Positions 12,753 to 26,639 of a stretch of 64,000 bases of DNA are shown in pieces. The notes under the pieces are model-generated. The model made no database searches. It worked only from the letters and a program-made list of their open reading frames with translations, and was not told the origin of the DNA. Where the stretch lies: contig JAVTVJ010000843.1 of NCBI GenBank assembly GCA_034509425.1, forward strand, positions 1 through 64,000. The letters are read 5' to 3'. A program made the translations under genes and the position numbers. This DNA is from Eopsaltria australis. Its lineage: Eukaryota; Chordata; Aves; Passeriformes; Petroicidae. Position 1 is the first letter of the stretch. Every line of letters begins with the position of its first letter.

Positions 12753-14919
12753 AAAGCATGTCATATCAGAAAGGGCAGGGCAGCCTACCTCCTCCTCCTA
12801 GCCTGGCAGCTGGAGTGACACTGCCCCAGGTCTGAGAACTGCACAGGTTGGCCTGGGTACTAGAATCCAGGCAAGCCTTCAGGCTGCCGCGCCCTGGGTC
12901 CCTCCCATGTCCTGGAGGGCTGGTAGGATCGCCAGCTTCATGATTCCCAGCCATGTGTGGGAAAGCAGGTAAAGCTGATCCAGCCAAGCAACCAGGTGAG
13001 AGGGGAGGACATGACTTTCCAGGTACCTTGCAAAGAATAGCAGTGACATCTAGAGAGCTTTTGGGAGCATCAAGAGCAGAAGGAGAAACCCAGACATCAC
13101 ACAAACCTGCCTCAGTGGGGATCCCTTTGGTCCCAAGCCAGACCCTCGCACCCCTTGCCAGCACCCAAGGACTGATGATGCTCTGGCACATCATGTTGCT
13201 GCCCAGGGCTGTGGCGCGTCCAGCCAGGCTCAGTGCAGCACTGCTATTCTAGGGGCTGCCAATGCTCAGCCACATGCCAGGCGACCTGGAGCTTCACTGT
13301 CCTACCTGCTCCCATGCAGACAGACACCTACCCGTGCAGGGGAGCCCTGTCAACACTGACATGGGTGAACACGACCCAGCAGCCTGCTGGTGCATCCAGA
13401 AACAGGAAGACATGCGGATACTGACAACTGGTTATTCAGCTTGCTACATAAGCACAGAGGAAAAGAAAATCCAACAGCTTTCACCAGTCTGTTTTGCAGT
13501 GACATTAAACACATGCTGAAATTTTTCATCTCCCAAAGATCAATATTTATCTGCTTCTGGAACTAATCTGAGATGGAGGCATTTCCAATCCAAGCATGAT
13601 TGCTAATGTCATGAGCAGTTTTCTACTCCTCACTGAAGAAATATATACACCCTCGATTTTTACATCTTAATTAGGGTCCAACAAAGTCCAAATCAACACC
13701 TGTATGTTATTTTTTTGATATTTCAATAATGGTTTTTTTGTGCTGGAATAAGATGAAAAGCTGAAACCAGGCACTTTACCCAGATTCTGTGATGGAAATA
13801 GTGAAGGTATGGAAATGTTGACACTCTGGGGTTTCAGTATTTTCCACCAAATATTCTCAGTTGTCAAGTTTAAAATGTTTTACTCTCTTTAGCTGAAGGA
13901 ACCTGAAACATCTCATTTGAAATCACTTTGAGACAAAATTGCATTTTTCATCTGCCCCATCAAGCAGCAGGACCAAATTCATATTTCCAAGTACCACCTC
14001 TTTCCAAGCTTTCTAGTGGACAGATAGCATCTCATAACAGAGTGAGATATGTACCTCAGCTGATGCACCATGGAGTTCAGAAAATAACAAATGTATGGAT
14101 CACTTCATGGGAAGCATCCTCCAGTCAGCTCAAACCAGAGTACAGAAGGGACTGTGGAAAGGGATCTTGCTCCAAGCCACAGTGGGATATTCCCCTTCTG
14201 CCACATTCAAGCAGCATGAAGCAACCCATGAGTGCCAGCACCAGGATGGGGGGATGCTGCAGGGATGCTCAGAGCCACGGGGCATCTCCACCCATCCCAA
14301 GAGCTAGGGGCTGTGCAGCCTGCCTGGGTCTGGCTGAGACACTTGAGAATTGTTTGATCCTCAGCCATTACCCTTCAACTGGAAGCTCCCAGCGCACATT
14401 TTCCCCTGCCTGCTTCTCAGATGGAGACAGCGACTCTGGACAAAAGCAGGACAGGAGAGTGGCCGGAGGGGGTCTCCGGCTGACAGTGGTCATCTTAGTG
14501 TCAGGATTTATAACTGTATTAAATGGCATGGCAGTTGGCTACAATAAATCAGCTTCTCTTCTTTCCAAATCACAGACAATAAAAGGTTTGGCAGTGAAAG
14601 TCATTCATCATCATAAAGACTTGAGACGTTCCAGCCTTCAATTTCACTCACATTCTTAACACACCAGAGAGGAGTGCTGGAGTTTTACGGGGGAAGAAGA
14701 GAGGGAGAGAAGAAAGGGGGAAATAATTAAAAGGAAACCTGAAGAAAGATTGGACAGGAATAATTAGAAAGATCAGAGAAAGAAGTACATTCAGGAGAGC
14801 ACTTCCGATGATGGGGGCAGAGTTGCTGTGTTCTCTACAGGGCATATATGATGCTGAGCAAAGCTGACAGGTGCCCCTTCCACCCCTATGGGTCCACTGG
14901 GAGGTGAGGTTGGGACAGT

Positions 14920-14951
14920 GTCCCAGAGGGATAGCGTCCCAGAGGGATAGC
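14920..14951. repeat. Two-copy 16-bp tandem duplication
   Basis: GTCCCAGAGGGATAGC occurs twice, back to back and without mismatch, which suggests a recent slippage event. Confidence 0.95.
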
Positions 14952-16700
14952 CAAATGTAACACTCACTCCCCACCTCCCCCGGACCTGTGGTGCCAGTGC
15001 TGATCCTGGCTGCCTACAACCTCTTCATGCCACATAGTGGGGGCAGAGGAATGAAGGTGATGACAGCAGCTAGAACTGGTGCCCACAAGCATGACACTGC
15101 CTTCCCCTCCATGAGGACTAAAAGTTCATTATGTATCCGCCCAGCAGGAAGGACCTCCCCTGCTGCACCAGAGGCCAGCTGCAGCCAGAAGACCTTGGAG
15201 CAGCCACTACAGAAAGGGAGCATTTTGCTGAGGGTCTGCAGACAGTGTCTCGCAGAGGAAAGCATAGAAGTAAGTCCATGGTCTACAAACCCTTGGGTGA
15301 CATGATGCACAGAAGCAGTGGCTTTCCATCTCTCACAGGGGCCAAGCACAGGGGATTGGCACTCCTGTCCACCACACGCTGGTCAGGGTGGGGAGGCAGT
15401 ATCATACAGAGCACCGCAGCTTTATCCATGTCACAGTAGGGCCCAACAATATCATTGTCGTATTTTAAGAACTTGAGATCATGTCTCATTAAAACCTGAG
15501 TTGATATCAAAACTTGAAGGTAGTGAAGACCCCAGAAGAGTATGGATAAAATCCGTCTCCTGAGTGGTGAGGATGCAGCAGTGCATCCCAAAAAGTGTTA
15601 AGTGAACTCTTATACAATGGACAAGGTGCGCCTGGCCATGAGGTGCTGACCCCATCTCTGCATGTCTCCAAAAGATGTAATGTGACTTCTGCAGCCTTGT
15701 GCATCCTTACAGTTGGAGGCCACAGCAGCTGCCTGTGCCTCTTTTGGTCAAACATTTGACTGCAGAATGAACACTGGTCACTCTAGGGTGGACAAAGCCA
15801 TCAGGATGCTCTGGACATGCGGATTCATGGAGCACCTCCAGGCATGGCCTCAGTGGCTGCGGGCAAATGTGCACATAGCAGAAGTGTGTTCTGCAACTCT
15901 GTGCCCCACATTTGTGCACCATGTGTGATGTATGTCCCATGTGTCCCTGTTACTGCCAGTGCTCCCTTGCTCTTATGATGACCATCCCCAGTGCTGCCCC
16001 ACAGGGAGAGATGGGAAATGCTCTCCAGAGAACTTAGGGGCGAGATGCATCTCTGTCACCCAGGCTAGGCTGGACAACACCCTGGCTCAGAAAGACTGGT
16101 TCATAGTTTGCCCTGGATCAGTGCCTATCCCAGACAGCTTGGCTGACTCTGCATCAGCATGGGGGCGAAGTTGGACCTGGAGGCATTTGGGACTGCCTGT
16201 AACAGGCTAGCATACACAGGTCAGGCAACATAGGACACAACTCTCCTCCAGTGAGCGCAACTATCAGACCTGTTCAAGGCTGCACCAAGGCCTGGGCATA
16301 GTTTGTGTCCAGATGCCATTGTTATAATGATATTAACAAGGTCAGAGGGAGCAGAAACATGTCCTCTGTTTAGCAACGAACACCTGATTTGCTGACAAAT
16401 TCATCCACAGCTCCCAGCATTACCCCACCTCTTATGGACCTTGCAATTAGTACAGCTGTAGCAGCACCTGCTGCTCCCTCACCACACTCTTCCATACCCT
16501 ACATACTCTTGGAATCCTTAAGTCCCAGTGGTCAAGGACCATCCTTCTCCCAGGAGAATGCTCACATCTGGGGAGACTACAAGGTCTGGACCCACAACTG
16601 CCAGAGATGAAGCCATCTGGGGAGAGGATAACCCACATATCCCTCTTTAGAGGGATACTGCTGATACATCAGCCTTTTTCAGAAGGTAGCGTTTAAAAAA

Positions 16701-16735
16701 GGTATAATGGTATAAAGGTATAAAAAAGGTATAAT
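16701..16735. repeat. GGTATAA short tandem repeat
   Basis: Four GGTATAA units (16701, 16709, 16717 and 16729) lie in 35 bp with spacers of 1, 1 and 5 bases. Confidence 0.85.
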
Positions 16736-17139
16736 GTCATTACAGGGCTGAGCTCAAGGATTTCAGATTGCTGCAACAATGTACAATGAAAAGAAGGAAA
16801 ACTCCAGAGGGACCCTAACACTCCTTTCACTCTTTTTACTGAATTTACTTTTGAGCCACGTCTGTGTGAAAATCCCAAGCCAGGTGTCAAGTCTGTGGCA
16901 GCACAGGCAGTCCCCATCCCTGTTGATTCTTGTGGGATTTCCACAAGTGATATTCCTCACTGCTGGTAGATGTGCCAATTCCATCGAGCAGCTCAAAGGC
17001 AGACAACTTGTATTTTGATGAATTGCCAGTGACATTTTTCTTTTTTTCTACTGCATTTTTCTGAGAAATTAGACAAAACCCAAAATTCACACATTTTTGG
17101 CCGTAATGTAACATGAAATTACAAAGAAACCATGATCCA

Positions 17140-17272
17140 TTACAAAGAAAAAAATAATCAAACCAAACAAAAAAACAAAAACAAACAAACAAAAAAACCC
17201 AACCCAAAACAAAACAAAAAACCCAAACCAACCAAAGAAAAAAAACCCAAAACCAAAACAAAACAAAAAGTA
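17140..17272. repeat. A/C-rich low-complexity tract
   Basis: Runs of A with C interruptions (AAACAAACAAAC, CCCAACCCAAAAC) extend for about 130 bp. The minus-strand open frame over it reads mostly Phe, Trp and Val and is an artefact of composition. Confidence 0.95.
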
Positions 17273-17750
17273 GGCTTATAAAATCTCTATTCTTGGCTTA
17301 CACAGTGTTTTTCAGGGACAGAACTACAGGAAGAGCTCTTTCAAAGAATAGAGAACAAAAACAAGAACTTTCCTCAAAAAATTATTAAGACATGACTTCA
17401 AACACTGTACACTTTACAGTTTCTCTTTCTTGAGTCTTCTGAGGTTTCACCTAGATTTCTTCCAGATTTGTCCAAGCTTAAAAAAATTAAATCATGCTCC
17501 CATTTCTAGGGGACGGTAGGAAGGTGTAAGCACAAAGCAGACAGCAAGTGGCCTCCTCGCATGCTCTCCATTGCCCAGGGGTGCACACAGACCCAGAGTT
17601 GTCTCTTTTATGATTTCCTCTACTCACTTCCCAAAACTGCCGGTCTGATAATTCGCAGTCAATTCACTGCAAATACATAATCTTCCAACCAGTCAGATAT
17701 CATTTAACAACTAAGTAATATTAAGCAAACTAAGGTGACATATCATCAGT

Positions 17751-18245
17751 GGCAGAATGATAGGTCAGAAAAGCTCTTTAAGATCACCAAGTCCAACCAT
17801 TCCCCAGCAGTGCCAAGGCCACAAGGAGCCCATGTCCCCAAGTGCCACATCCACATGGCTTGTAAATCTTTCCAGGGATGGCAGCTCCACCACTGTCCTG
17901 GGCAGCCTGTGACAGGGTTGAACAGCCCTTTCTCTGAAGATGTTTTCCCAATATCCGATGTAAACCTTCCCCAGCACATCCTGAGACTGGGTCCTCTTGT
18001 CCAGTTCTTGTTCCCTGGGAGCAGAGCCTGACTCCTACCTGGCTCCACCCTCCTGTCAGGGGGTTGTAGAGAGCCAGAAGGTCCCCCCTGAGCCTCCTTT
18101 TTTCCAGTATGAGCCCCTTTCCCAGCTCCCTCAGCTGCTCCTAATAACACTTGTGTACCAGACAGTTCCTCAGCTCCATTGACTGTCATTGGACACATTC
18201 CAGCACCTCAATATCTTTCAGAAGTCTTCACCCACTGTCATCAAA
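17751..18245 (-). mobile_element. CR1 retrotransposon fragment (3' end, minus orientation)
   Basis: This is the reverse complement of the avian CR1 3' region. Recognisable pieces are AAGATCACCAAGTCCAACCA, CAGGGATGGCAGCTCCACCA, and the CTGGGCAGCCTGTGACAGGG and AACAGCCCTTTCTCTGAAGA motifs, ending in TCAGCTGCTCCTAATAACAC. It is diverged and truncated, with no intact reverse-transcriptase frame. Its open frames are remnants. Confidence 0.93.
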
Positions 18246-18460
18246 ACAATTACCTTGTTCTAGAAATAACTTCTTCAGCCTGACTCAGATTGCCACTACA
18301 TTTTATTTTTGTGCTGTACTGATGCACAGATGCCAATGCATTCCTCTACTCACCTGGAAATATCATTTTGGTGGCTCACACAGAAACTCCCAGATGTTTT
18401 GTTATTGTTGTGGGCCAAAAAAAAAAAGCAATTAAGGAAGCATTTAATTAGGATGCTTTG

Positions 18461-18503
18461 CTTTCTTTTCTTTTTCTTTTTCTTTTTCTTTTAGTTTTTT
18501 TTT
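18461..18503. repeat. TTTTC-type pyrimidine microsatellite
   Basis: CTTTCTTTTCTTTTTCTTTT repeats run into a T tract. On the PAX5 strand this is an A/G-rich tract, not a pyrimidine tract. Confidence 0.9.
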
Positions 18504-18949
18504 AAATTATTTCCAAATTGGAGATCTACAATAGATTTCAGCATTTTTCTGGCAGTGAGAAATGCCACCTGTGGGCTGAACTGGCCGTTGATGCCCTAAA
18601 GCTGCCAACCAGCCCTGAGCACCTGAACCCCCAGCTGCCGTGGCAGTGGGTAGCGCAGCTGCGTGTGGGCATCACAGGACCCAAACACCAGCACAAGATG
18701 CTATGTGTGAAGCCCAGAGAGCACTTTCCACCCACCAATGTGGAGCGGGTTTGACCTCCTTTTTTTTCCGGGTGTTTTCAGACAAGGGTGAGCACAAGAC
18801 AAGGCTGCTCAGCATGTTTGCAGAACAAGCCCCAGGCCCTCCACAATCAGGACCAGCATGAAGGCACCAGATCCCTCTTGTCTTAATCCTACTGCTAGAG
18901 CTGCTCAATTTAAAATTGTATTTATTATCCACACCACAGTGGTATTTGG

Positions 18950-19110
18950 GGCAGGGGGAAACAGATTTAATTAATTAGACATCGCAAAATCCTTAAGTAA
19001 AAGATGCTATGTAAATGCAAATTATTATTATACATGCTTTGCACCAAAATATGTTTACCATAGTTAAATTCAACATTTAAATCCACAGCCAAACTCCCAA
19101 CAGAGTCAGG
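18950..19110. promoter_or_regulatory. Candidate noncoding element in intron 7 with an octamer
   Basis: TTTAATTAATTAGACATCGC is followed by an exact ATGCAAAT octamer at 19015-19022 inside AT-rich unique sequence. The octamer binds OCT1/OCT2 in B cells, but one 8-mer is expected by chance every few tens of kb. Confidence 0.25.
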
Positions 19111-21799
19111 CTGTACATCATCAAAAGAGGCAGTTAATAGCCTGGGTCTTAGTGGGGTACAAGTGCCCTCGTTTGCTTTCTCAAATGCACTTCTTCTTTA
19201 ATGGCAAGATAAGAATTCATAAAAATGGAAAAACTCAACAGTGTCGCAGTTAGACTCTGTCTTCTCATTAACAATGACACTTTTGTTTTTCATATTGGCT
19301 GCTTTTCCACAGGAGTTTATGTGGCCTTTTTTCAAGTCTTTAACGTGGCAGATCCAATTGTGAGTGATGGATGGATTATTGGAAAATGCATCTGCACTTT
19401 TATCTATTAAATGTAGAAACTAAGCTGTAACTCTTAGGATAATGCTTCACTATAAACCATCCATCTACCAGCACCAATTTGTACTTCACAACAGCCACAC
19501 AGAAGTTAAAGTATAATTCTGTGATTATGCTCCATGTTTAAACACAGATCAATATTTCCAAGTAGGGATGGGTTATGTGACCAAAATATAGCCTCAGAAG
19601 AAGACCTTTTATTTTTGCTATTACAAGTAGGCAACAACAACAAAAAAAACCACCAAAGCATTTTTCCAGAAGAAAAAAAACAATTTTAACAAATCCAAAT
19701 CTTTTCTTCACTTTCTTGAAAACCATGTTGATTTGAGGATAGGGATGGGAGGAGAGAAAAAAAGAGAGGAAGACGGAGTTGTGAAAAAGTTCCATTACTC
19801 TTATTTCAGACAGTTGGAACAGGAAGTACAAACTGAAACAACTTTTCATTGGAAAAATGCAAATATTTTTTAAATTTTAAATAAAAATAATTGAAATCCT
19901 TTCAGTCAGCTGGCAAAAGCACAGCTGTAAAACTGCTGCTGACAATCAGCTGGATAACAATCCTCACCCAGATTGTCAGGTGATCCTTCTTTCTCTCTCC
20001 AAGGCAGGTCCATCCCACCTACACAGGTCCAGCTTAAACTAAGCACTCCTCATTCTCTCAATAGCCATTGGAAAGAAGCAGGCACATCCTGATGAGAATC
20101 CCTAACTTTATATTCAGAAATTCTTCAGACAAGTCACCTTCTACAGGTGTTTTCTCCTTTCCACATGGAGATCTTGCTACAGGGATGACCAGCCATGGAC
20201 CTCCTAAATGGTGGGACATCAGCAAAGAGAGCCCAGTGCCCTGTCACTGTAAGAATCAAATATATGCAGGTAACCAAGGGGGCCAAAATCCACAGCTGAT
20301 GTGTAAAGAGTAGATTCATTTCATCACCTGGCACAATAGGAACACATACACTGCTATGCTTATTTCATCTAGCAGGGGCAAAGAGCATGTGGGCTGTTCC
20401 CAGCCTCACATAACAATGGGCCTGTGCAACACCTCACAATGCCGTGGATTTCCTCTGTGCTTTTATGATCTCTGCTTTTATCTCTCTCCCAAGACAGGGA
20501 GCTCAAGAATGTCTGAGAGAGTGCCTCCAAGTCTCTGTAAAAACCTATGTTATCTCTACACAGAAATTCTACTTCTCAGAAAAGACAGAGGATAAAGAGC
20601 ATAATTTATGTTTTCCCACACTGTTATTCTACAGGCTTTGGCATTTCCAGCTGCAAAGTCACTTAAACTATCATCATCCTCACCAAATCTTCTTTTTACA
20701 ACCCTTTCATCCCAGTCACTCCTAAAATACAAAGTAGTAAATGCTACTTGTTTAAGGGACAAATAGTGTTTCGTAATGAAACCAGGTTTCTCATTGTGAT
20801 CAGCATGATCTGGATTTAGACCTGAATATGTGACAATAAACAAACTAAAACTGCTGAATCAGCCAGATAGATTCTTGTATTCACTCTTTTTTACTACAGA
20901 AATACACAAATTAAAATAAACATCCTCTTTCTCACCCAGGAACTGCCACCAGCAGATTTCACAATGCTTTTCCCATCATTTTTAAGGCACTTTTTAACTT
21001 CTTGTTAATGAAATACTAACCCTGTATCACATTTTTGCACCTTCAAAAAAAATAGTAGTCTTCACTGTAAATATCAGGTGCGCGTGAAGGAGAGAAAAAT
21101 TCTGTTTCATTATTTATTCCTCAAAGGCTTGTATTGGCAGCTTTTTTTGCCCCTAAATGTCACATTATTGTTTCAATCAGACACAAAAAATTCTTAGTTG
21201 CCTCAGATGACCATCAAAAATGATCCATAAAAGGCAGATCAAATAAGGCTCAAGACAGAGGAAAAGCATTCCTTCCTTGTCTCCTGCCAGCACCAGGTTC
21301 AGAGAGCAGAGTTTAACTTTAGTCTTAAGCACAGCAAAACTAAAAGAGAAGGTGGAACTTGGAAAGTGGTTGTGACTTTGTTCTGATGTGGGATGAGTAC
21401 CCAGAATGCAGTCAAGACCCAGCACAGAAAGGCAGCCTTTCCTTCCTTCATGGGCCAGCCAGACCTTCACCAAAGGGTTCAGTCTGTGACCACATTTCAT
21501 CTCACCTATACACACCGGTTAAATATTCTACCTGGATGTGCACACCTCACCACATACTATTGAGACTGAACTCTTAATTTTTCTTGTGTACCCCTAAGAT
21601 TCCTAATTTCCAAAGCCATAAAAAGAAATAGGCCAGACTTCAAGATGTTTACACACCCAAATTTCCTCCCTGCTGCTTACACTCCCTCAGCCATTACCAG
21701 ACGGACATAGCCCTTACAATCTTCATCAGAGAGGTTCAGTCAGGTCAAGAATTCCAGGGAAAGAGTTTGAAGGCTGGTATCTTTTCCTGCTCACTAGAA

Positions 21800-22049
21800 G
21801 GCAACAGGACAAGATGAAAGGGCCTCAAATTGCACTAGGGGAGGCTTAGATTGGACATCAGTGAAATTTTCTGCACTGAAAGGGCTGTCAGGAACTGAAA
21901 GAGGCTGTCCACAGCAGTGATGTCCCTGGAGGGATTTAAATGACATGCAGGCATTTGGAGACATTGCTAATCACAGATTTGGCAGTGCTGGATTAATGGT
22001 TGGACTTGATGATCTTGGAGACCTTTCCCAATCTAAATGACTCTCTGAC
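21800..22049 (+). mobile_element. CR1 fragment (3' end, plus orientation)
   Basis: The fragment carries CAACAGGACAAGATGAAAGG, GCACTAGGGGAGGCTTAGAT, GATGTCCCTGGAGGGATTTA and GGTTGGACTTGATGATCTTG, and ends at CCCAATCTAAATGACTC. This is the standard order at the CR1 3' end. It is strongly diverged and so probably old. Confidence 0.92.
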
Positions 22050-23391
22050 TAAAAAAAAGGAAAAAGATACAAGATACAAAACCATCCCCCCCAAAAAATG
22101 AAACAAAGGAAAACAAAACATCCATATTTTCCTTCTATGTTTTATGGTATTTCTAAAATGTTGCCTTAAAGTCATGTACAAAAAGCAAAATAAATTATGA
22201 GAAAGCTCCCTTACCCACCTACTTCATCTTCATGCCCAGTCTGATACAAGCAGACCCTCAGAAGGCACCAGTGGTCCCAGTAACATGAACTACAGGCTGC
22301 CCTAGAGTCACCCTGGGCACAATCCCACCAAAGAAACAATGACACGCAGCTCCTACCCAGAAGCATGGAAGCACAGAGACAAGCACAGAAACACAGGGCA
22401 GCTGAGATTAGAAAGCAATTCTGGAGTTCACACAGCCCCAGCTAACTTGGTTATGCAAAAAAGTAGGTGTTGAGTCCAAATTCAATACCTAAGCTCTAGC
22501 CTGTGGAGTGAGGGGGGTTTCCCCAGACACCTCCAGCCAAATGCTAGTTTCTAGGGTTGCTCAGATGAATCCTCCATCCACAGACTGAGAAAGATCTGTT
22601 ACCACTCTTCTGGAAGTGATCTGCATCCTGTTGCCACTTGTTTTCTTGTTAAAAAAATAAGTCTGTTTGGACTGCATTGAGCTAAGTGCTGAAACACATT
22701 AGTGTTTAATCCTGGCAAAAGATCAGCCTGAGATTTTAGAGTAGTGACTTCTTTCCTCCTATTGAAGGCATCAGAATTCATATTGGCGGCAAACGCTGAA
22801 GTCCTCAGGAGAGATTTGATTTTGGCATAGTGTCCAGTCCAATTGCAGTTCCATCATCTCATGCTTAGCTTCAGAAGGGACCAATAATACCTTCCATTCA
22901 ACAAACCCTGGCTAAACAATGGCTCATAAATTGCAGTTACATCATGATGGCATGAACAAAGTAGCATGAAGGCTCAGGGAGCAGATGAGATTGAGCAGTC
23001 CTAAGGAAAAACATGTTGAGAGGTCAGCTGAGCACTGCATGTCACTGCAGAACAGTAACACAAAACTTCTTGTCTTTTGGCCTGCATTTATCCCATTTTA
23101 GCAACTGTGTTCCCTAACTACAAAAGCTGTACATCATTCCAGTAATACGGATTGCTAAATGTATCCCTGTTACCTGCATTAGCAACAGATCTGTGCCACC
23201 TATGAATAACTAATTATGTGACACAATGTACTACACCTAAGATGTTGGATACATATACAGAAATGAAAATGTCAGGCTGATCTTCCCAGGGGTGGAGAAG
23301 TCTGCTCTATGCTCAGTTCAGCTTCACATCTGGGATCACCTATGTCTCATGGCAGAGTCCAGCAATTCACGCTAGAGCAGGTAACTAAGAT

Positions 23392-23415
23392 GACAGTCAT
23401 TGAGACAGTCATTGA
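23392..23415. repeat. Two-copy 12-bp tandem duplication
   Basis: GACAGTCATTGA is perfectly repeated twice. Confidence 0.95.
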
Positions 23416-26400
23416 GAATGACTCCTTCCCCATCCCTCCAGATAATAAACTGACTCTGATCCTGCTCTTGTTCTCTTTTTCTCAGCTTTTTGATGTGCGT
23501 ACAAAATGGGCAGCAAAGTCCATGGATTTGGCTCTCCAGGACCATTGTCTACAAGGCTGACCAGAAAAAGAAGCAAGGAATGTAACACTACAAGCTGTGG
23601 CTGTAAGTTTGAATGCAGAGGATAAGACATAACTTGTCCATACTTGGCAGAGTCTTGGTCTCCCCCTGCATGTGAGGCAGAGCAGGTGAGCCAAGGGTGA
23701 TAGAGGTGTCCCAGAATGGAAGATGATCAGGCTCTTCTACTTCAGCATCTGCTAGACAAAAAGCCCCCTGAGAACGCTCTGCTCTGTGCCACTTCTTTTA
23801 ATGGAGTGATATAGAGTTCCCATCAGACCCCAGTCTAGTAAATTATGCTTCTCTGCCCCTGGGTGACGTGAGGCTGCTTGAGAGCCACTCCTATAAGAAC
23901 AGATTATAAGAACAAACTGGCTTCACTGCTGGACACAGCCAGGCTGCTGCGGGTTCATCAATCCACCCCCAGCGTAGCATTGGAGAGCCACATAAAAAGA
24001 TACCAGTTTAACATGGCTTTGTCCTCTCAAAGTGACACCAACCACACTGAAATCAGCAAGTCAAAGCAGGGAAAATGCATCTGGAGGTAATTAGTAACAA
24101 TCACAGGCTGTTTGGAAACTGCTGACAGCAGCAGCAATGTTCCAGACCTATGTCATTGGCTTGTAAATGGAGAGAGCACTTACAGGCTGTGGCAGCACGC
24201 AGTGACGGAAGGGGCTTTTTAATACTATTTAATATGGCATAAAAACAATGCAAAGAAAGCAAGCGGTTCTCTAATCAGATATTTCACTGGTGATCCATAA
24301 CACAACAGAGGTGGTGGATGAAGCAGTATTGAGAGCTATCTCTACATTTCTCCTTAGCAGCAAGTACTAGCATGAATGCCAACGTTTAAGCAATCCTTTA
24401 ATTTTCAAGATCTATCCCATATGTTTGGATCTGCCAGCTGGCTAAGGGAGAGAAATATTACATTTTCTACCATAAACTGCACAGAGGATCTTTGCCATCT
24501 TAAATCTCAACATTGCTTTGCCACACACACCACAACCTGGTAACAAGAGCAATGAAACACTGTAATCATAGTTCTGTTCTCAGGCTTATTTCCAGTAAAT
24601 TCTTTTCTAATCTTACAGATTTAAGACTGACAACATGAAATAGACTAAGGTGTCTTCACATATGGCAGCCCAGACTACTCCAGAATTTCTCATAAAAAAT
24701 GATTAAGCTTCAACAGCAGATACAGCTATATAAAGGACATAAGTGTTCCTGGCTCCAACTCCCGGTTTCCATATTTCAAGTTATTTACCCACTTTTCAGC
24801 CTTACCAATAGCCCCATTCTGTGTTGAAACATCATGCAATCATGTTCACAGCTCTGCTCGACACACACAACCAGAAGAGTTCCTGGTAGAAGAGATGTTT
24901 CACACCAATGCTGCTCTGGATACCGTAACTTATTTGCAGTGTTTTAAGCAGCTCTTGGTCTCATGACACTGAAGCTGTTACAAAGTTGTTTATAGAAGTG
25001 AGATCGACTTCAAGGCATTAACACCACCAAACACAGACTTCAGACATTTGGTGGACTTTTATCCAATTAACCCTCACTTTTACAGTGGAAAACACACTAT
25101 CTAGCATGCTAAAACATGTTGCCCCCCAAGGCTTTCAGCTTCATTCTCTGAGTTTGTTCACATACACCACAGGACAGTCTGTATGAAACAAGGAAGAGTG
25201 GAAACACTCAAAAAAAGCTGAAGAAATTAAAAGCAATGTGACTTCCTGTATCTCAAGAGAAGACCAGAGGCAAGGCTGGCCATTCCTCCTCCAGTGAGGA
25301 GCAGTTCAGATGGAAAATGCCATCATGGATCTGGGAGACTTAGGCTCTTCTGAACAGAGGGGGAACAAGAACCAGGAGCTGGTTCTGGCAGGATTTCTCT
25401 CATAAGTAAGGGCCTTAACACTGAAGTGGGGCTGATACAAAGCTGACCTTCCTCCAGGGATTGTAGCCTTATTGATCACCTACCATCTCCTGCCCATCCC
25501 AGCCACAGAACACTAAACCAATCACTGGATTTTACCACAGCTTTGGTCAAGCCACAGACCACAAAAAAAGCTCTGAGAAGGCAAAGTAGGTGGTGTGCTT
25601 GCAGACATTTGTTGGACCTTGCACTCATAACCACCCTTGTGCAGTATTTTCCAGCTTCTGATTTTCAGAGATATCTACTACAGATGGAAGTCCCATGGCA
25701 ATATGCACCTTATGCTTACAAGGGAAATAGGGTCAATAAATGTGTCTCCTTTTCCAAATTCCCTGTCCCACCAAGGAAACAGGCTGGAAGAAAGAGTTGT
25801 GACTGAAAACTTGAGTTATCTTTGAGGAGAAAATAAAGAAATCTGTTCAGCACTACGGCGAGAAATGCACCACCAAGTGTGCTATAATGGGCATGCCTTG
25901 CACATCACAAAGCATAGCTTGCTACTGAATCCTTCCTGCTCCTGACAACCTGCACATCCCTTTCAGCTCCTCAGGAAGCCTCAGAGTTGGGAACAGGACT
26001 CAGGCACACAGTATGGGTCCAGATCATGATAGAGATTTCTGGGTTCTTCCAGAGCATGACCAGCACAAAACAATTCCTATGGCTATTAAAAAAGAAAATG
26101 AGAGTATAGGAGATAGACAATTTCCTCCAAAAATATATCAAAAGGCATAGGTTTTAAAATACTTTTGATATGCTCATGTAAATCTAAGTTTTATGAATGC
26201 CGTTGATAGAAAACTCTACAGCACTGTCAAATTAAAGATATAAATACCCAGTGTATTAAAAAATGTGTTCTGTTGTAGCTGTCACTCTGACATATTAAAG
26301 ACTGATGGCAGAAGTTTTCTAGAATTTGCTGCTCATAAAGCTTGCTCCATGTTTTTAAGGAGAACTTGTAAACTTAACATTTGGAATTTTTGCACAAGAG

Positions 26401-26639
26401 TAGGTAACATCACAGGGAGGTCTTCTGTGAAATCTGCATTGAACTCTGCAGCATCACCTGTGTAGTAGATTTTACTCTAACAAATGTGATCAATCAGCTC
26501 AGAACACTCTAAGGAAGTAGCATGTGAGAAGTGAGACATGTGAGAAGTACTTAACCAGTGTAAAAAAAAGAAGTGCTGCTGATGTACCAGCCAAAACAGC
26601 TCTTGACTGAACCTCATTTTGGCCAAGTGTAAATCCTGG

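Larger units (their letters stand above)
9920..17750. other. Unique intronic sequence with simple repeats
   Basis: A GT-rich stretch lies near 10155-10200. From 11.1 to 12.05 kb the sequence is AT-rich and nearly frame-free. From 12.1 to 16.7 kb there are scattered frames of up to 243 codons (13928-14659), none recognisable. The repeats listed separately are the only defined features. Confidence 0.6.

Noticed and set aside
13928..14659. 243-codon plus-strand frame
   Set aside because: No recognisable domain is present and composition is like the surrounding intron. The 14095-14307 and 14350-14547 frames overlap it in other phases.
16887..17261. 124-codon minus-strand frame rich in Phe, Trp and Val
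   Set aside because: It reads through an A/C-rich low-complexity tract. It is not a membrane protein.
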